DNA of 25,903 nt. Origin: Syntrophomonas_A sp050258735 (GTDB lineage Bacteria; Bacillota; Syntrophomonadia; Syntrophomonadales; Syntrophomonadaceae). The notes beneath the pieces are model-generated. The model was not told the DNA's origin. It was given only the letters and a program-made list of their open reading frames with translations, and did not search any database. The stretch spans positions 1 to 25,903 of the forward strand of contig JBLMZJ010000080.1 in NCBI GenBank assembly GCA_050258735.1, written 5' to 3'. Positions 13,934 through 22,503 of this stretch are shown one piece after another (the stretch's first letter is position 1; each line of letters begins with the position of its first letter). The position numbers were made by a program, and so were the translations under genes.

Positions 13934-15469
13934 GTGATGACTAAAATTGTATCATTAGAAGAATTTAGTAGTCTGCGCGAGCGATTCCAGCAAAAGGGAC
14001 TTAAGGTCATACACTGTCATGGAGTATTTGACCTGTTGCATCCGGGGCATATTATTCATTTACAGCAAGCCAAGAGCCTGGGGGATCTTCTGGTGGTATC
14101 TATAACCGCTGCCCCATATGTAAATAAAGGCCCGGGAAGGCCGTATTTCTCAGACGAGTTACGCATGCAAAGTATTGCTGCCTTAGAATGTGTCGATTAT
14201 GTGGTGCTGTCGGAAAAAGAAACTGCACTGGAAGTCTTGGACTATATCCAGCCTGATTTATATGTAAAAGGGTCAGATTATGAAAATGCTGATGACGATA
14301 TAACCCAGAATATTGGGCGAGAGATAGAAAAAGTACGTACATACGGCGGAGAAGTTCATTTTACTAATGGGCAAGTCTTTAGTTCAACCAGATTATTGAA
14401 TAGTGAATTCCCGGTTTTTTCGATGGATGCTAAGGATTATCTTAAGGATTTCAGTTCTCATTGTTCATTCAATAATATCCAAGACTATGTTGGGAAAATG
14501 CAATCAATAAAGATTTTGGTAGTGGGAGATATAATCATTGACCAGTATACTTTTTGCACTATACAGGGCCTTAGTGCTAAGGATCGCTCCCTATCAGCTT
14601 TGTATGAAAGAACGGAAGAGTATCTGGGCGGTGTCCTGGCAATTGCCCGTCATCTGGCCAATTTCTCCCATAATGTTTGTTTATGTACCATGATGGGAAC
14701 AGAGCCGCATATTCGCAGCCGGATGCTGGATGATTTAGGTAACAAAATGCTGCTTGACCTGCATTCCGATCCCAACTACTCTACGGTAATTAAGACAAGA
14801 TACATAGAACGCCGGGGTATCCGCAATGATTATGACAAGTTGTTTTCTATCAACTATATCGATTCCGAAAAGAGAGCCAGCAGAATAGACCGCCATGGTT
14901 TTTATGAGAAGTTGGAGAAAAAGATTCCTGATTTCGATATGGTGATCTTAAGTGATTTTGGCCATGGCTTGATCGACCAGAAGGTCATGGATATTGTTCA
15001 GGATAAGGCCAAATTCCTGGCTCTCAACTGCCAGACCAACTCGGCTAATTACGGAAATAATCCCATCAGTAAATACCGAAGGGCTGATACCTTTTCATTG
15101 GATGCCCGGGAATTAAAACTGGCATATGGCAGCACGACGCAGGAAACGGATGCCATGCTGAAGCTATTATATGCCCAACTCAATGCGAAAATTGGCTGGT
15201 TGACACTTGGTTCAATGGGCGCTGTCGGCATTGAAAAAGACAGACTCCTGAGGATCCCGGCCCTTACCCTGGATATTCAGGATACCGTAGGCGCAGGAGA
15301 CGCCTTTTTTGCCGTGGCCAGCCTGTGCGCCGCGGTGGACCTTCCGCTGGAGGTCGGCAACTTCCTGGCCAATACGGCAGGAGCCCTGGCGGCCAATATC
15401 CTGGGTAACTCAGAGGCGATCGACCGGGTCAGACTCTTGAAATATGCTTCCACCCTGCTTAACTATTAA
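13934..15469 (+). CDS. HldE-like bifunctional protein with swapped order: nucleotidyltransferase then PfkB sugar kinase
   Basis: Residues 20-160 of this 511-aa protein are a cytidylyltransferase-like domain: HCHGVFDLLHPGH with the H36-x2-H39 motif, LYVKGSDY at 109-116 and FSSTRLLN at 149-156. Residues 190-511 are a PfkB carbohydrate kinase starting IKILVVGDIIIDQY, with YLGGVLAIARHLANF and the catalytic DTVGAGDAF (D450-F458, D456 as base). HldE makes ADP-heptose by phosphorylating heptose 7-phosphate at C1 and later adding the nucleotide, but its kinase comes first; here the order is reversed. The gmhA- and gmhB-like genes that follow supply the other two steps, so an NDP-heptose pathway is likely. 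Which nucleotide is used cannot be read. Starts at GTG 13934 and ATG 13937 are both possible, behind AGAGG. Confidence 0.85.
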   Translation: MMTKIVSLEEFSSLRERFQQKGLKVIHCHGVFDLLHPGHIIHLQQAKSLGDLLVVSITAAPYVNKGPGRPYFSDELRMQSIAALECVDYVVLSEKETALEVLDYIQPDLYVKGSDYENADDDITQNIGREIEKVRTYGGEVHFTNGQVFSSTRLLNSEFPVFSMDAKDYLKDFSSHCSFNNIQDYVGKMQSIKILVVGDIIIDQYTFCTIQGLSAKDRSLSALYERTEEYLGGVLAIARHLANFSHNVCLCTMMGTEPHIRSRMLDDLGNKMLLDLHSDPNYSTVIKTRYIERRGIRNDYDKLFSINYIDSEKRASRIDRHGFYEKLEKKIPDFDMVILSDFGHGLIDQKVMDIVQDKAKFLALNCQTNSANYGNNPISKYRRADTFSLDARELKLAYGSTTQETDAMLKLLYAQLNAKIGWLTLGSMGAVGIEKDRLLRIPALTLDIQDTVGAGDAFFAVASLCAAVDLPLEVGNFLANTAGALAANILGNSEAIDRVRLLKYASTLLNY

Positions 15470-15499
15470 GCGTTCCTGCTTGAAAGAGGGTTAAAAGCG

Positions 15500-16060
15500 A
15501 TGCTGGTTAAAAACTACATTGATGAACTGTTCAATATTCTTAAAAACGTAGAGGTAACTGACCATCAGGATCACGCTTTGGATCGTGAAGACGCTGTATG
15601 GCACCTAACCAGCGTTTTAAAGGCCCTGAAGGTCACCGATAACAAATTAATGTTTATCGGTAACGGCGGCAGTGCGGCGATTGCCAGCCACATGGCGGTA
15701 GATTACTGGAAAACAACAGGCATCCCGGCTCTTTGTTTTAATGAAGGCGCGCAGTTGACCTGTTTGGGGAATGATTTTGGTTATCAAGCGGTTTTCGAAA
15801 AGCCTATTGAGGTTTTTGCCCGGCCGGGCGACATTTTAATTGCCATCAGCAGTTCAGGAAAGTCGCCGAATATTATCAGGGGTGTGGAAGCGGCTACCCG
15901 GCTACGCTGCAGAATCATCACTCTTTCTGGTTTCTTGCCCGATAATGTCTTACGCAGTTTAGGTGAGTATAACTTCTACTGCGCATCAACAGAATACGGT
16001 TTTATTGAATTGACCCATCAGATCATTTTGCATATGCTGTTAGACCTGATGTCAAAATAG
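15500..16060 (+). CDS. gmhA: GmhA-like SIS-domain sedoheptulose 7-phosphate isomerase
   Basis: The 186-aa length is typical of GmhA. The SIS phosphosugar-binding motifs are present: LMFIGNGGSAAIASHMAVDY, AISSSGKSPNIIRGVEAA, and near the C-terminus FIELTHQIILHMLLD with the E and H expected for the isomerase site. GmhA converts sedoheptulose 7-phosphate to D-glycero-D-manno-heptose 7-phosphate. DiaA-type proteins share this fold, but flanking HldE-like and GmhB-like genes make the heptose role much more likely. The start is an ATG behind GAGGG, 30 bases after the previous stop. The transketolase pair further along could provide its substrate. Confidence 0.85.
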   Translation: MLVKNYIDELFNILKNVEVTDHQDHALDREDAVWHLTSVLKALKVTDNKLMFIGNGGSAAIASHMAVDYWKTTGIPALCFNEGAQLTCLGNDFGYQAVFEKPIEVFARPGDILIAISSSGKSPNIIRGVEAATRLRCRIITLSGFLPDNVLRSLGEYNFYCASTEYGFIELTHQIILHMLLDLMSK

Positions 16061-16074
16061 AGGATGCGGAGACC

Positions 16075-16623
16075 ATGGATGGACCGAAAAATAAAGCGAT
16101 ATTTTTGGATCGGGATGGAGTCTTAAGTCTTGAAAAAGGATATATTACCAGTGTCGATCAGCTGGAGTTATATCCCTTTTCAGAACAGGCGGTCCTAAAA
16201 CTAAAGGCGGCTGGATGGAAAACGATTGTTGTGACCAATCAGGCCTGTGTTGCCCGGGGACTAATGACCGAAAGCGATCTGCAGATCATCCATAACCAGT
16301 TATCAGAATTTTTGCAGGTTGATAATATCTACTATTGTCCTCACCATCCCCAGGGAGAAGCCGATAATCCTTATGCAATAAGATGCAATTGCCGCAAACC
16401 GGAGGCTGGGTTAATTTTAAAAGCTGCCCGGGAGAATCACATCGACATTGATCAATCATACATGATCGGGGATCGGGCCACCGATGTAATAGCCGGTAAA
16501 AAGGCTGGTCTTACCACTGTGCTGGTTCGTACTGGTTACGGTTCATCACCACTAGAACAACCGGTTGAACCGGATCTCATTTTTAACGACCTGGGTGAAT
16601 TTGTTGATTTTTTAGTAGGTTAA
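16075..16623 (+). CDS. gmhB: GmhB-like D,D-heptose 1,7-bisphosphate phosphatase (HAD family)
   Basis: The 182-aa HAD phosphatase has the nucleophile motif FLDRDGVLSLEKGYI, motif II VVTNQACVARGL, a zinc loop CPHHPQGEADNP...RCNCRKPEAG (C-x-H and C-x-C) and motif IV YMIGDRATDVIAGKKAG. This combination is specific to the GmhB/histidinol-phosphatase group. GmhB removes the C7 phosphate between the kinase and nucleotidyltransferase steps of the HldE-type enzyme. It begins 14 bases after the gmhA stop, with AGGATG and GGAG before the ATG. In the histidine pathway the same fold would sit near his genes, and there are none here. Confidence 0.88.
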   Translation: MDGPKNKAIFLDRDGVLSLEKGYITSVDQLELYPFSEQAVLKLKAAGWKTIVVTNQACVARGLMTESDLQIIHNQLSEFLQVDNIYYCPHHPQGEADNPYAIRCNCRKPEAGLILKAARENHIDIDQSYMIGDRATDVIAGKKAGLTTVLVRTGYGSSPLEQPVEPDLIFNDLGEFVDFLVG

Positions 16624-16668
16624 CTTTTAGCTGAACCTGCTTTTTGGCGTAAACGAGGTAAATTCGAT

Positions 16669-17748
16669 ATGGAGGCAAGAGCCTTGGCGGATAATTATGG
16701 AATTGATTCTCATAAACTGATTTATCATCCCGATCGGGTGGGGGAATGGCTTACAGAAGGCGATGTTTATCCGATTACAGTAGAAATCTCGCCTTCGGGG
16801 GCTTGTAATTACCGGTGTATCTTTTGCGCCTTCGATTACCTGGACTATCAGCCGGAATTGCTGGAGCGCGATTTGATGTTCAACACTCTGCAAGAAATGC
16901 GGGAGAACGGGGTCAAGAGCGTAGTGGTTTGCGGCGAGGGCGAGCCGCTGATCAATAAACACACCCCGGACATGATTAATTATGCCAGGGGCCTGGACCT
17001 GGATGTGGGGATGGCCAGCAACGGAGTCTTGTTCACCCCGGAAATTGCCGAGCATTGTCTGAGCTCGCTGACCTGGATACGCATCAGCCTCAATGCCGGT
17101 TCGGATGACAATCACCAGCGGATTCATAAAAGCAAGCCGAGAGATTATGAGAAAATCTTGGCCAACTTGGAAAGTGCCGTCGCAACAAAAAAGCGGGAGC
17201 GGTTGACTACTACCATCGGGGTACAACTGCTGCTGATCCCGGATAATTTTCACGAGGTGTACAGCCTGGCCGTTCAGCTAAAGGATATCGGAGTTGACTA
17301 CTTCACGGTCAAGCCCTATTCCCAACATCCGCTGAGCGGTTCCCGGATCGAAGAGGGTTTTGACTATAACGATTTTCTGGATATGGAAGAAAAACTCGGC
17401 CGACTGAGCAGCGAAGATTATAGCATTATTTTCCGCTCGGCTTCCATGAAAAAGCTAAACCAGCAGAGGCAATACCGGCACTGCTGGGGCTTGCCCTTTT
17501 GGGCCTATATCGATGCCAAGGCGAATGTTTATGCCTGTATCGCTTATGTTGGAGACGATTGCTTCTGCTATGGCAACTTGAAAGAGCATGGTTTTAAAGA
17601 GTTATGGCAGGGGGAAAAAAGAAAGAAGGTAATCGAGCATGTAGCCGGCATGGATCTAGATAGCTGCCGGGAATTGTGCCGCTTGGATGAGATAAACAAT
17701 TATCTGGATAAGTTGAAGTGCCCGATAGCCCATGTAAATTTCATTTGA
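16669..17748 (+). CDS. Radical SAM protein with SPASM-like C-terminus (1 of tandem pair)
   Basis: The 359-aa protein binds its catalytic [4Fe-4S] cluster through GACNYRCIFC (C46, C50, C53). VVCGEGEPL is the SAM-binding GGEP-like strand and VGMASNGVLFTPE follows. The C-terminal third has further cysteines (HCWGLPFW, VYACIAYV, DCFCYGNL, CRELCRL, LKCPI) and the GNLKEHGFKELW pattern typical of a SPASM or Twitch auxiliary cluster domain. It has no signal peptide, so it is cytosolic and oxygen-sensitive. Family members abstract hydrogen from sugars, peptides or other substrates; the substrate here is unknown. It follows the heptose genes and precedes a second radical SAM gene after 17 bases. The protein ends HVNFI, nearly the same as its neighbour's HINFI. 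A ribosome site (CGAGGTAA) precedes the ATG. Confidence 0.85.
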   Translation: MEARALADNYGIDSHKLIYHPDRVGEWLTEGDVYPITVEISPSGACNYRCIFCAFDYLDYQPELLERDLMFNTLQEMRENGVKSVVVCGEGEPLINKHTPDMINYARGLDLDVGMASNGVLFTPEIAEHCLSSLTWIRISLNAGSDDNHQRIHKSKPRDYEKILANLESAVATKKRERLTTTIGVQLLLIPDNFHEVYSLAVQLKDIGVDYFTVKPYSQHPLSGSRIEEGFDYNDFLDMEEKLGRLSSEDYSIIFRSASMKKLNQQRQYRHCWGLPFWAYIDAKANVYACIAYVGDDCFCYGNLKEHGFKELWQGEKRKKVIEHVAGMDLDSCRELCRLDEINNYLDKLKCPIAHVNFI

Positions 17749-17765
17749 TTGGAAGGATGGACCCG

Positions 17766-18839
17766 ATGGCGAATGAAGCGACCCCTTACAGCAATCTTAA
17801 GATATTTGCTCACCCGGACCGGCTGGAAGCCATCAAAAATAGCATCAGAACGGCTCCGGTCTATATTCGGCTGAAACCGACCAATGTGTGCAATCACCGC
17901 TGCTTTTACTGCAGTTACGCCGATGATGTATTGGGACTGAGGGACGATGTGAAGGCTCAGGACTCGATTCCCTGGGACAAAATGCAGGAGATCATCGGCG
18001 ATTTTCGAGAAATGGGAATCAAAGCAGTGACCTTGAGCGGGGGAGGAGAGCCCCTGACTTATCCGCATATCGAGGATACCATGGAACTTATCCTGCAGAG
18101 CGACATTGACCTGTCGATCATCACCAATGGCCAGATGTTGATCGACCGTAAGGCGGAATTGCTGGCACGGGCCAAGTGGGTGCGGATCTCAGCGGATGCG
18201 GCGGCAACGGAGACCTATTCCGCCATGCGGAACATCTCCTTGAGCTCCTTTGCCAAGGTATGCAGTAATATTGAAAAATTCGCTGCCCTGAAGAACCCGG
18301 CATGTGAGCTTGGCATCAACTTTGTCATCAATCATCAGAATCAGAACGAGGTATATGCGGCTGCGGCTCTGTTCAAGTCATTAGGGGCCAATCACATAAA
18401 ATACACCGCCCGGATCACCAGGGATCTCGATGATTACCACCAGCCGTTTCAGGCCCAGGTTATTGGTCAGATCCACCGGGCGATTCAGGAACTGGCGGAT
18501 GGCAAGTTTTCCATTATTAACAAATATGAAGACGATTTCGGCCTGTGCGCGGAGTTCCACCGCAAATACAACAAGTGTTATCTAAAGGAGTTCGTCAGTT
18601 GCATCGCCGCCGACAGCAAGGTCTACTTCTGCCATGATAAGGCTTATGTGAGCAGCGGGGTAGTAGGCGACCTGAGCAAAACCTCCTTTAAAGAGCTCTG
18701 GTTTTCCCCGGAGGTGACCGAGCGCTATAAAAATTTCGACGCGGAAAAGGAGTGTGACCATCATTGCGTATATGATGATCGCAACCTGCTTTTAAACACC
18801 TTCTTTTCCCTGAACCGGAATCACATCAATTTCATATAG
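17766..18839 (+). CDS. Radical SAM protein with SPASM-like C-terminus (2 of tandem pair)
   Basis: The 357-aa protein has NVCNHRCFYCSYADD (C42, C46, C49) for the SAM cluster, then LSGGGEPLTYP and SIITNGQMLIDR. C-terminal cysteines (KCYLKEFVSC, VYFCHDKAY, ECDHHCVYD) and the GDLSKTSFKELW pattern fit a SPASM-like tail. I start it at 17766 because GGAAGG (17751-17756) is 9 bases upstream. The frame is open to an ATG at 17718, inside the previous gene, but that would add an overlapping unconserved leader. Layout and C-terminal HINFI resemble the preceding radical SAM enzyme, so the two are probably diverged duplicates acting on related substrates (inference). The next gene is a transketolase subunit. 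Confidence 0.85.
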   Translation: MANEATPYSNLKIFAHPDRLEAIKNSIRTAPVYIRLKPTNVCNHRCFYCSYADDVLGLRDDVKAQDSIPWDKMQEIIGDFREMGIKAVTLSGGGEPLTYPHIEDTMELILQSDIDLSIITNGQMLIDRKAELLARAKWVRISADAAATETYSAMRNISLSSFAKVCSNIEKFAALKNPACELGINFVINHQNQNEVYAAAALFKSLGANHIKYTARITRDLDDYHQPFQAQVIGQIHRAIQELADGKFSIINKYEDDFGLCAEFHRKYNKCYLKEFVSCIAADSKVYFCHDKAYVSSGVVGDLSKTSFKELWFSPEVTERYKNFDAEKECDHHCVYDDRNLLLNTFFSLNRNHINFI

Positions 18840-18870
18840 AGCGAGAGATTGAACACAGGAGAGACAGCAG

Positions 18871-19710
18871 ATGAACAATGATATTGAATACATGAAGAAC
18901 CTGGCGCGTGAGATGCGCAGAGATATCTTCCGAATGGCCTATAAAGCGGGTGGGGGGCATATCGCGCCGGCTTTTTCCATTGTGGAGATCCTGACCGCCG
19001 TCTATATGAGCGGGGTTTTAAAGCATGATCCGGAGCGACCGGACGATCCCAGGCGGGATCGCTTTATCCTGAGTAAAGGTCATGCCAGTGCAGCTTTATA
19101 CGCGGTGCTGGCCCAAGCGGGTTATCTAGATCGGGATGAATTGGATCTCTTTTGTCAGGAGGGCTCGATACTGGGAGGACATCCCAATATGCTGGAGATT
19201 CCCGGGGTGGAAGCCAGTACAGGGGCACTGGGCCACGGACTGGGTTTTGCCACCGGCATAGCTTTGGCCGGGAAATTGGATAAAGAGGATTATCAGGTAT
19301 ATGTTGTAGTTGGCGACGGCGAATGCCAGGAGGGTTCGATATGGGAGGCGGCTTTGTTCGCCGCCTCACAAAACCTGAACAACCTTACAGTTATTCTGGA
19401 TTATAATAAGCTGCAGGCCATGGATAGGCTCGACAAAATAATCCGAATGGAGCCCTTTGCCGAGAAATGGAAGGGGTTTGGCTGGGAGGTCCAGGAGGTT
19501 GACGGCCACGATATTGCGGCTTTGATCGAATCATTAGGACCTAACGAGAGTCAATCACCACGTATCATAATCGCCCACACCATAAAAGGTAAGGGCGTCT
19601 CTTTCATGGAGGGTGTTCCGATATGGCATTTTCGGCTGCCCGATGATGAAGAATTAAAGATCGTCTTAAGAGATTTGGAAATGGACATGCAGGAGTTGAT
19701 GGGATCATGA
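18871..19710 (+). CDS. Transketolase-like protein, N-terminal (thiamine diphosphate-binding) subunit
   Basis: The 279-aa protein carries the thiamine diphosphate motif VVVGDGECQEGSIWEAALFA with LDYNKLQAMD, plus RFILSKGHASAALYAVLA and STGALGHGLGFATGIALA. It corresponds to the first half of transketolase, and the other half is the next gene (overlap ATGA at 19707-19710). Transketolase moves two-carbon ketol units and makes sedoheptulose 7-phosphate, the GmhA substrate, so a local copy could feed the heptose genes. Split transketolases in secondary loci also serve in branched or unusual sugar synthesis, so a different donor or acceptor is possible. The start ATG has AGGAGA upstream. Confidence 0.9.
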   Translation: MNNDIEYMKNLAREMRRDIFRMAYKAGGGHIAPAFSIVEILTAVYMSGVLKHDPERPDDPRRDRFILSKGHASAALYAVLAQAGYLDRDELDLFCQEGSILGGHPNMLEIPGVEASTGALGHGLGFATGIALAGKLDKEDYQVYVVVGDGECQEGSIWEAALFAASQNLNNLTVILDYNKLQAMDRLDKIIRMEPFAEKWKGFGWEVQEVDGHDIAALIESLGPNESQSPRIIIAHTIKGKGVSFMEGVPIWHFRLPDDEELKIVLRDLEMDMQELMGS

Positions 19711-20630
19711 GAAATGCTTACATAAAAGCGGTTTACGATATGGCCGGTATAGATCGGAATATTTTGGCCCTGGTGGCGGACAACGGTGCGATTGTTTTTG
19801 ATGATTTCCGCCGCGATTTTCCTGAACAATTTATCAATTTCGGGATATCGGAAGCCAACATGGTATCGGCAGCAGCCGGACTGGCCAACTGCGGGAAGAT
19901 TCCCTTCGCTTACACCATTGCCGGGTTTATCACTATGCGGGCCTTTGAACAGGTAAGAAACGATGTCTGCCTGCAGAAGCAAAATGTAAAACTGGTGGGG
20001 GTAGGTGCGGGCATGCGTTATAGTTCGCTGGGGCCAACCCATCATGCTACCGAGGATATTGCTATTATGCGGGTACTTCCTTCAATGAACATAATTGTCC
20101 CTGCCTCGCCCCGGGAAGCCTATGCCGCAACCCGTTTTGCCGCGCAGATCGACGGACCGGTTTATATTCGCCTGGAGGCTACCAAGGAGCCGGAGATCTA
20201 TGCGGAGGACTATGAATTCCAGTTGGGGAAGGGAATTGTCTTACGCAAGGGAAGCGATGTTACATTCATTGCGGCGGGGTCTATCGTTCACGATGTATTG
20301 GAAGTGGCCGGGATGCTGGCGGAAAAGGGAATTGGCGCACGGGTTATCAATATGCCCAGTATCAAACCGATTGATAAGGACGTTATTGTTGAAGCCGCCC
20401 GGGAAACTGGCAGGATAATCAGCGTGGAAGAGCATAGCTATATCGGCGGATTGGGGAGCGCTATTGGCGAGGTCCTGTTAGAGCAAGGCTGCGGAAATAT
20501 CGTGTACCGCAGCCTGGGCGTAAAGGACGCCTTCTGCAAGGGCTATGGCTCACACGTTTACATGAAGGCTAATAATGGCTTATCACTGGAACGAATATTG
20601 GAGACCGCCTTGAGTATTTTGGAACGTTAA
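19707..20630 (+). CDS. Transketolase-like protein, C-terminal (pyrimidine-binding) subunit
   Basis: The 307-aa protein is the pyrimidine-binding plus C-terminal regulatory half. FINFGISEANMVSAAAGLAN holds the catalytic glutamate that activates thiamine diphosphate, followed by THHATEDIAIMRVLPSM and PVYIRLEATKEP. The last 120 residues match the transketolase C domain (VINMPSIKPIDKDVI, ISVEEHSYIGGLGSAIGEVL). It forms an alpha2beta2 enzyme with the preceding subunit, and the 4-base overlap implies equal production. The split arrangement is common in archaea and many Clostridia. The enzyme's role in sugar supply is inferred from the operon. Confidence 0.9.
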   Translation: MRNAYIKAVYDMAGIDRNILALVADNGAIVFDDFRRDFPEQFINFGISEANMVSAAAGLANCGKIPFAYTIAGFITMRAFEQVRNDVCLQKQNVKLVGVGAGMRYSSLGPTHHATEDIAIMRVLPSMNIIVPASPREAYAATRFAAQIDGPVYIRLEATKEPEIYAEDYEFQLGKGIVLRKGSDVTFIAAGSIVHDVLEVAGMLAEKGIGARVINMPSIKPIDKDVIVEAARETGRIISVEEHSYIGGLGSAIGEVLLEQGCGNIVYRSLGVKDAFCKGYGSHVYMKANNGLSLERILETALSILER

Positions 20631-20644
20631 GGAAGGACGGCATC

Positions 20645-21799
20645 ATGCAGGATAAGTGCTATAATCCCTATATCGAATTCTATGATGAAAACAAAATATC
20701 ACCGGTCAGTCAGGATATTTCCGATTTCAAGAAACACATGCTCCGGCGGGAACAATTATATCGCTACCTGGGTTTGCCGGCCATAGCATTTACAGACAAG
20801 AAAGTCATGGAAATCGGTCCGGGTGGCGGCTATAATTCTCTTTGCCTTTTAGAATGGGGTGCTCGGGTCGATTTGATCGAGCCTAATCCCACCGCCCAAA
20901 CTGAGTTGGAGGCAATGTTTAGTGCGAGCCAAATTGACCACGGTAGATGGACCCTCCACAAGATGAGGATCGAAGACTATGTACCCGATGGTTTATTTGA
21001 TATTGTGATCGCCGAGGGGTTTCTGCCCGGGGTGATCAATCAGCAGGAGGTAATCGATAAAATAGTCGATCTGGTTAAAAAAGGCGGGGTTGCCGTGGTT
21101 ACTTGCCTGGACGAGATCAGCCGGTTTTTTGATTCCATCCTGAGAAGGGCCATAGGGCTCTATCTGATCCAGCGGCAGTATGCGGTCAGTTTTGCCGATA
21201 AGGTTGATCTGCTGTCCCGGGCCTTTGCTAAGCATTTAGCCAGTCTCAAATATTCATCCCGACCGATCCGGGATTGGGCTGCTGATAACCTTCTGAATCC
21301 GGATATTTATTCGGAACAAATGAGTATTGAAGAATGCCTTAGCTATTTTGGTGATGACTTTGAAGTCCTGGGCACTTCACCGGACTTCTTCAGTAATACC
21401 AACTGGTATAAAAATATCGACTATAACGGGCGGGAAAGTATAATCGAGCAATTCCGCTGCAAACGGCATCTGCTGATGATGTCCGGCATGGAAGAAAGTG
21501 TTAACGTACCAGCCGCTAACCGGAAGCTGCTGGATAAGTGCCGCGAAATGAAGCAGTTAGTCAAGCGTTGGGAAGATGACCCGGCCGGAATGGTTCTGCC
21601 TGAAGCCATTGGTATCCTGGAAGACATCATTGCTAATACCGGCAATATAGATAAACGGGTCAACCAGGCTATAGTTGAAGCCATCGCTTTATTCAGAGAC
21701 CCGGATATAGACGAAAACAAGGTGGCCCAGGCCGGCGGCCTGGGCAGTGCCTTCGGCAAAACCATGTATGTTAGCCTGACCAGGAGATTTTCTGATTAA
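20645..21799 (+). CDS. SAM-dependent class I methyltransferase with helical C-terminal extension
   Basis: This is a 384-aa protein. The Rossmann methyltransferase core is at about residues 45-170: KVMEIGPGGGYNSLCLLEWG is motif I, VDLIEPNP follows with the acidic residue that binds the SAM ribose, and FDIVIAEGFLPGV is motif II/post-I. About 180 residues beyond the core are predicted helical (ESVNVPAANRKLLDKCREMK, EAIGILEDIIANTGNIDKRV), unusually long for a simple sugar methyltransferase and possibly a substrate or partner domain. It starts 15 bases after the transketolase stop, with GGAAGGACGG before the ATG. The acceptor is unknown; sugar hydroxyl or carboxyl methylation is plausible in this context. 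Confidence 0.75.
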   Translation: MQDKCYNPYIEFYDENKISPVSQDISDFKKHMLRREQLYRYLGLPAIAFTDKKVMEIGPGGGYNSLCLLEWGARVDLIEPNPTAQTELEAMFSASQIDHGRWTLHKMRIEDYVPDGLFDIVIAEGFLPGVINQQEVIDKIVDLVKKGGVAVVTCLDEISRFFDSILRRAIGLYLIQRQYAVSFADKVDLLSRAFAKHLASLKYSSRPIRDWAADNLLNPDIYSEQMSIEECLSYFGDDFEVLGTSPDFFSNTNWYKNIDYNGRESIIEQFRCKRHLLMMSGMEESVNVPAANRKLLDKCREMKQLVKRWEDDPAGMVLPEAIGILEDIIANTGNIDKRVNQAIVEAIALFRDPDIDENKVAQAGGLGSAFGKTMYVSLTRRFSD

Positions 21800-21817
21800 T
21801 CGATTAGGATGTGATAT

Positions 21818-22483
21818 ATGATGGCCTGGCATGATTTTATTTCAATAATCCACACACAAACTAAAAGAGATTACCTGGAGCGGGTGACCCAATATGACAA
21901 AGCCGAATGTGCAGCGATAGCCAAAGGGTTTGATCGGGACTACTGGGACGGTGAGCGCCAATATGGCTATGGGGGATATAGATATGACGGGCGCTGGCGC
22001 CCGGTGGCTGAAGCCATGGCCAGGCATTACGAGCTGCAGCCCGGGCAAAAAGTACTGGATGTAGGATGCGGCAAGGGGTTTTTGCTGTATGAGTTCACCC
22101 AGGTTGTACCGGGGATCGAGGTAGTCGGCCTGGATATTTCCAAGTATGCCATCGATAATGCCAAAGAGGAGATAAAACCCTGTCTGGTGCAGGGACTAGC
22201 CCAGGAACTTCCATTCGCCGATAATTCCTTTGACCTGGTCTATTCTATTACCACCCTGCACAATCTCTACATCTATGATTTGCAGAAAGCTATCAAAGAG
22301 ATAAACCGGGTCAGCAAGGAAAATGCCCATATCGCGGTGGAATCATACCGCAATGAAAAAGAAAAGGCCAATTTATTATACTGGCAATTGACCTGCGAGG
22401 CTTTTTTAACCCCGGAGGAATGGCAGTGGTTGTACCATGAATGGGACTACAAAGGAGATTTTTCGTTTATTTATTTTGAATAA
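21818..22483 (+). CDS. SAM-dependent class I methyltransferase (Methyltransf_11/25 type)
   Basis: The 221-aa protein has motif I KVLDVGCGKGFLLYEF, the acidic loop VVGLDISKYAIDNAK, motif LPFADNSFDLVYSITTLHNL and a post-motif helix INRVSKENAHIAVESY. It is a compact small-molecule methyltransferase core with about 65 N-terminal residues (YWDGERQYGYGGYRYDGRW) that could close over the substrate. ATG codons at 21818 and 21821 are both possible; the preceding AGGATG is a modest ribosome site. It lies between another methyltransferase and a radical SAM gene and probably decorates the same product. It could be a C-, N- or O-methyltransferase. Confidence 0.82.
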   Translation: MMAWHDFISIIHTQTKRDYLERVTQYDKAECAAIAKGFDRDYWDGERQYGYGGYRYDGRWRPVAEAMARHYELQPGQKVLDVGCGKGFLLYEFTQVVPGIEVVGLDISKYAIDNAKEEIKPCLVQGLAQELPFADNSFDLVYSITTLHNLYIYDLQKAIKEINRVSKENAHIAVESYRNEKEKANLLYWQLTCEAFLTPEEWQWLYHEWDYKGDFSFIYFE

Positions 22484-22503
22484 CGGGTTTAGGGAGAAGT
22501 AAG

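Noticed and set aside
16627..17253. Long minus-strand reading frame opposite the first radical SAM gene
   Set aside because: It is a shadow of a strongly motif-supported plus-strand gene, with no ribosome site or recognisable domain.
17718..17765. Upstream start of the second radical SAM gene
   Set aside because: It overlaps the previous gene by about 30 bases and has no ribosome site; ATG 17766 has GGAAGG 9 bases before it.
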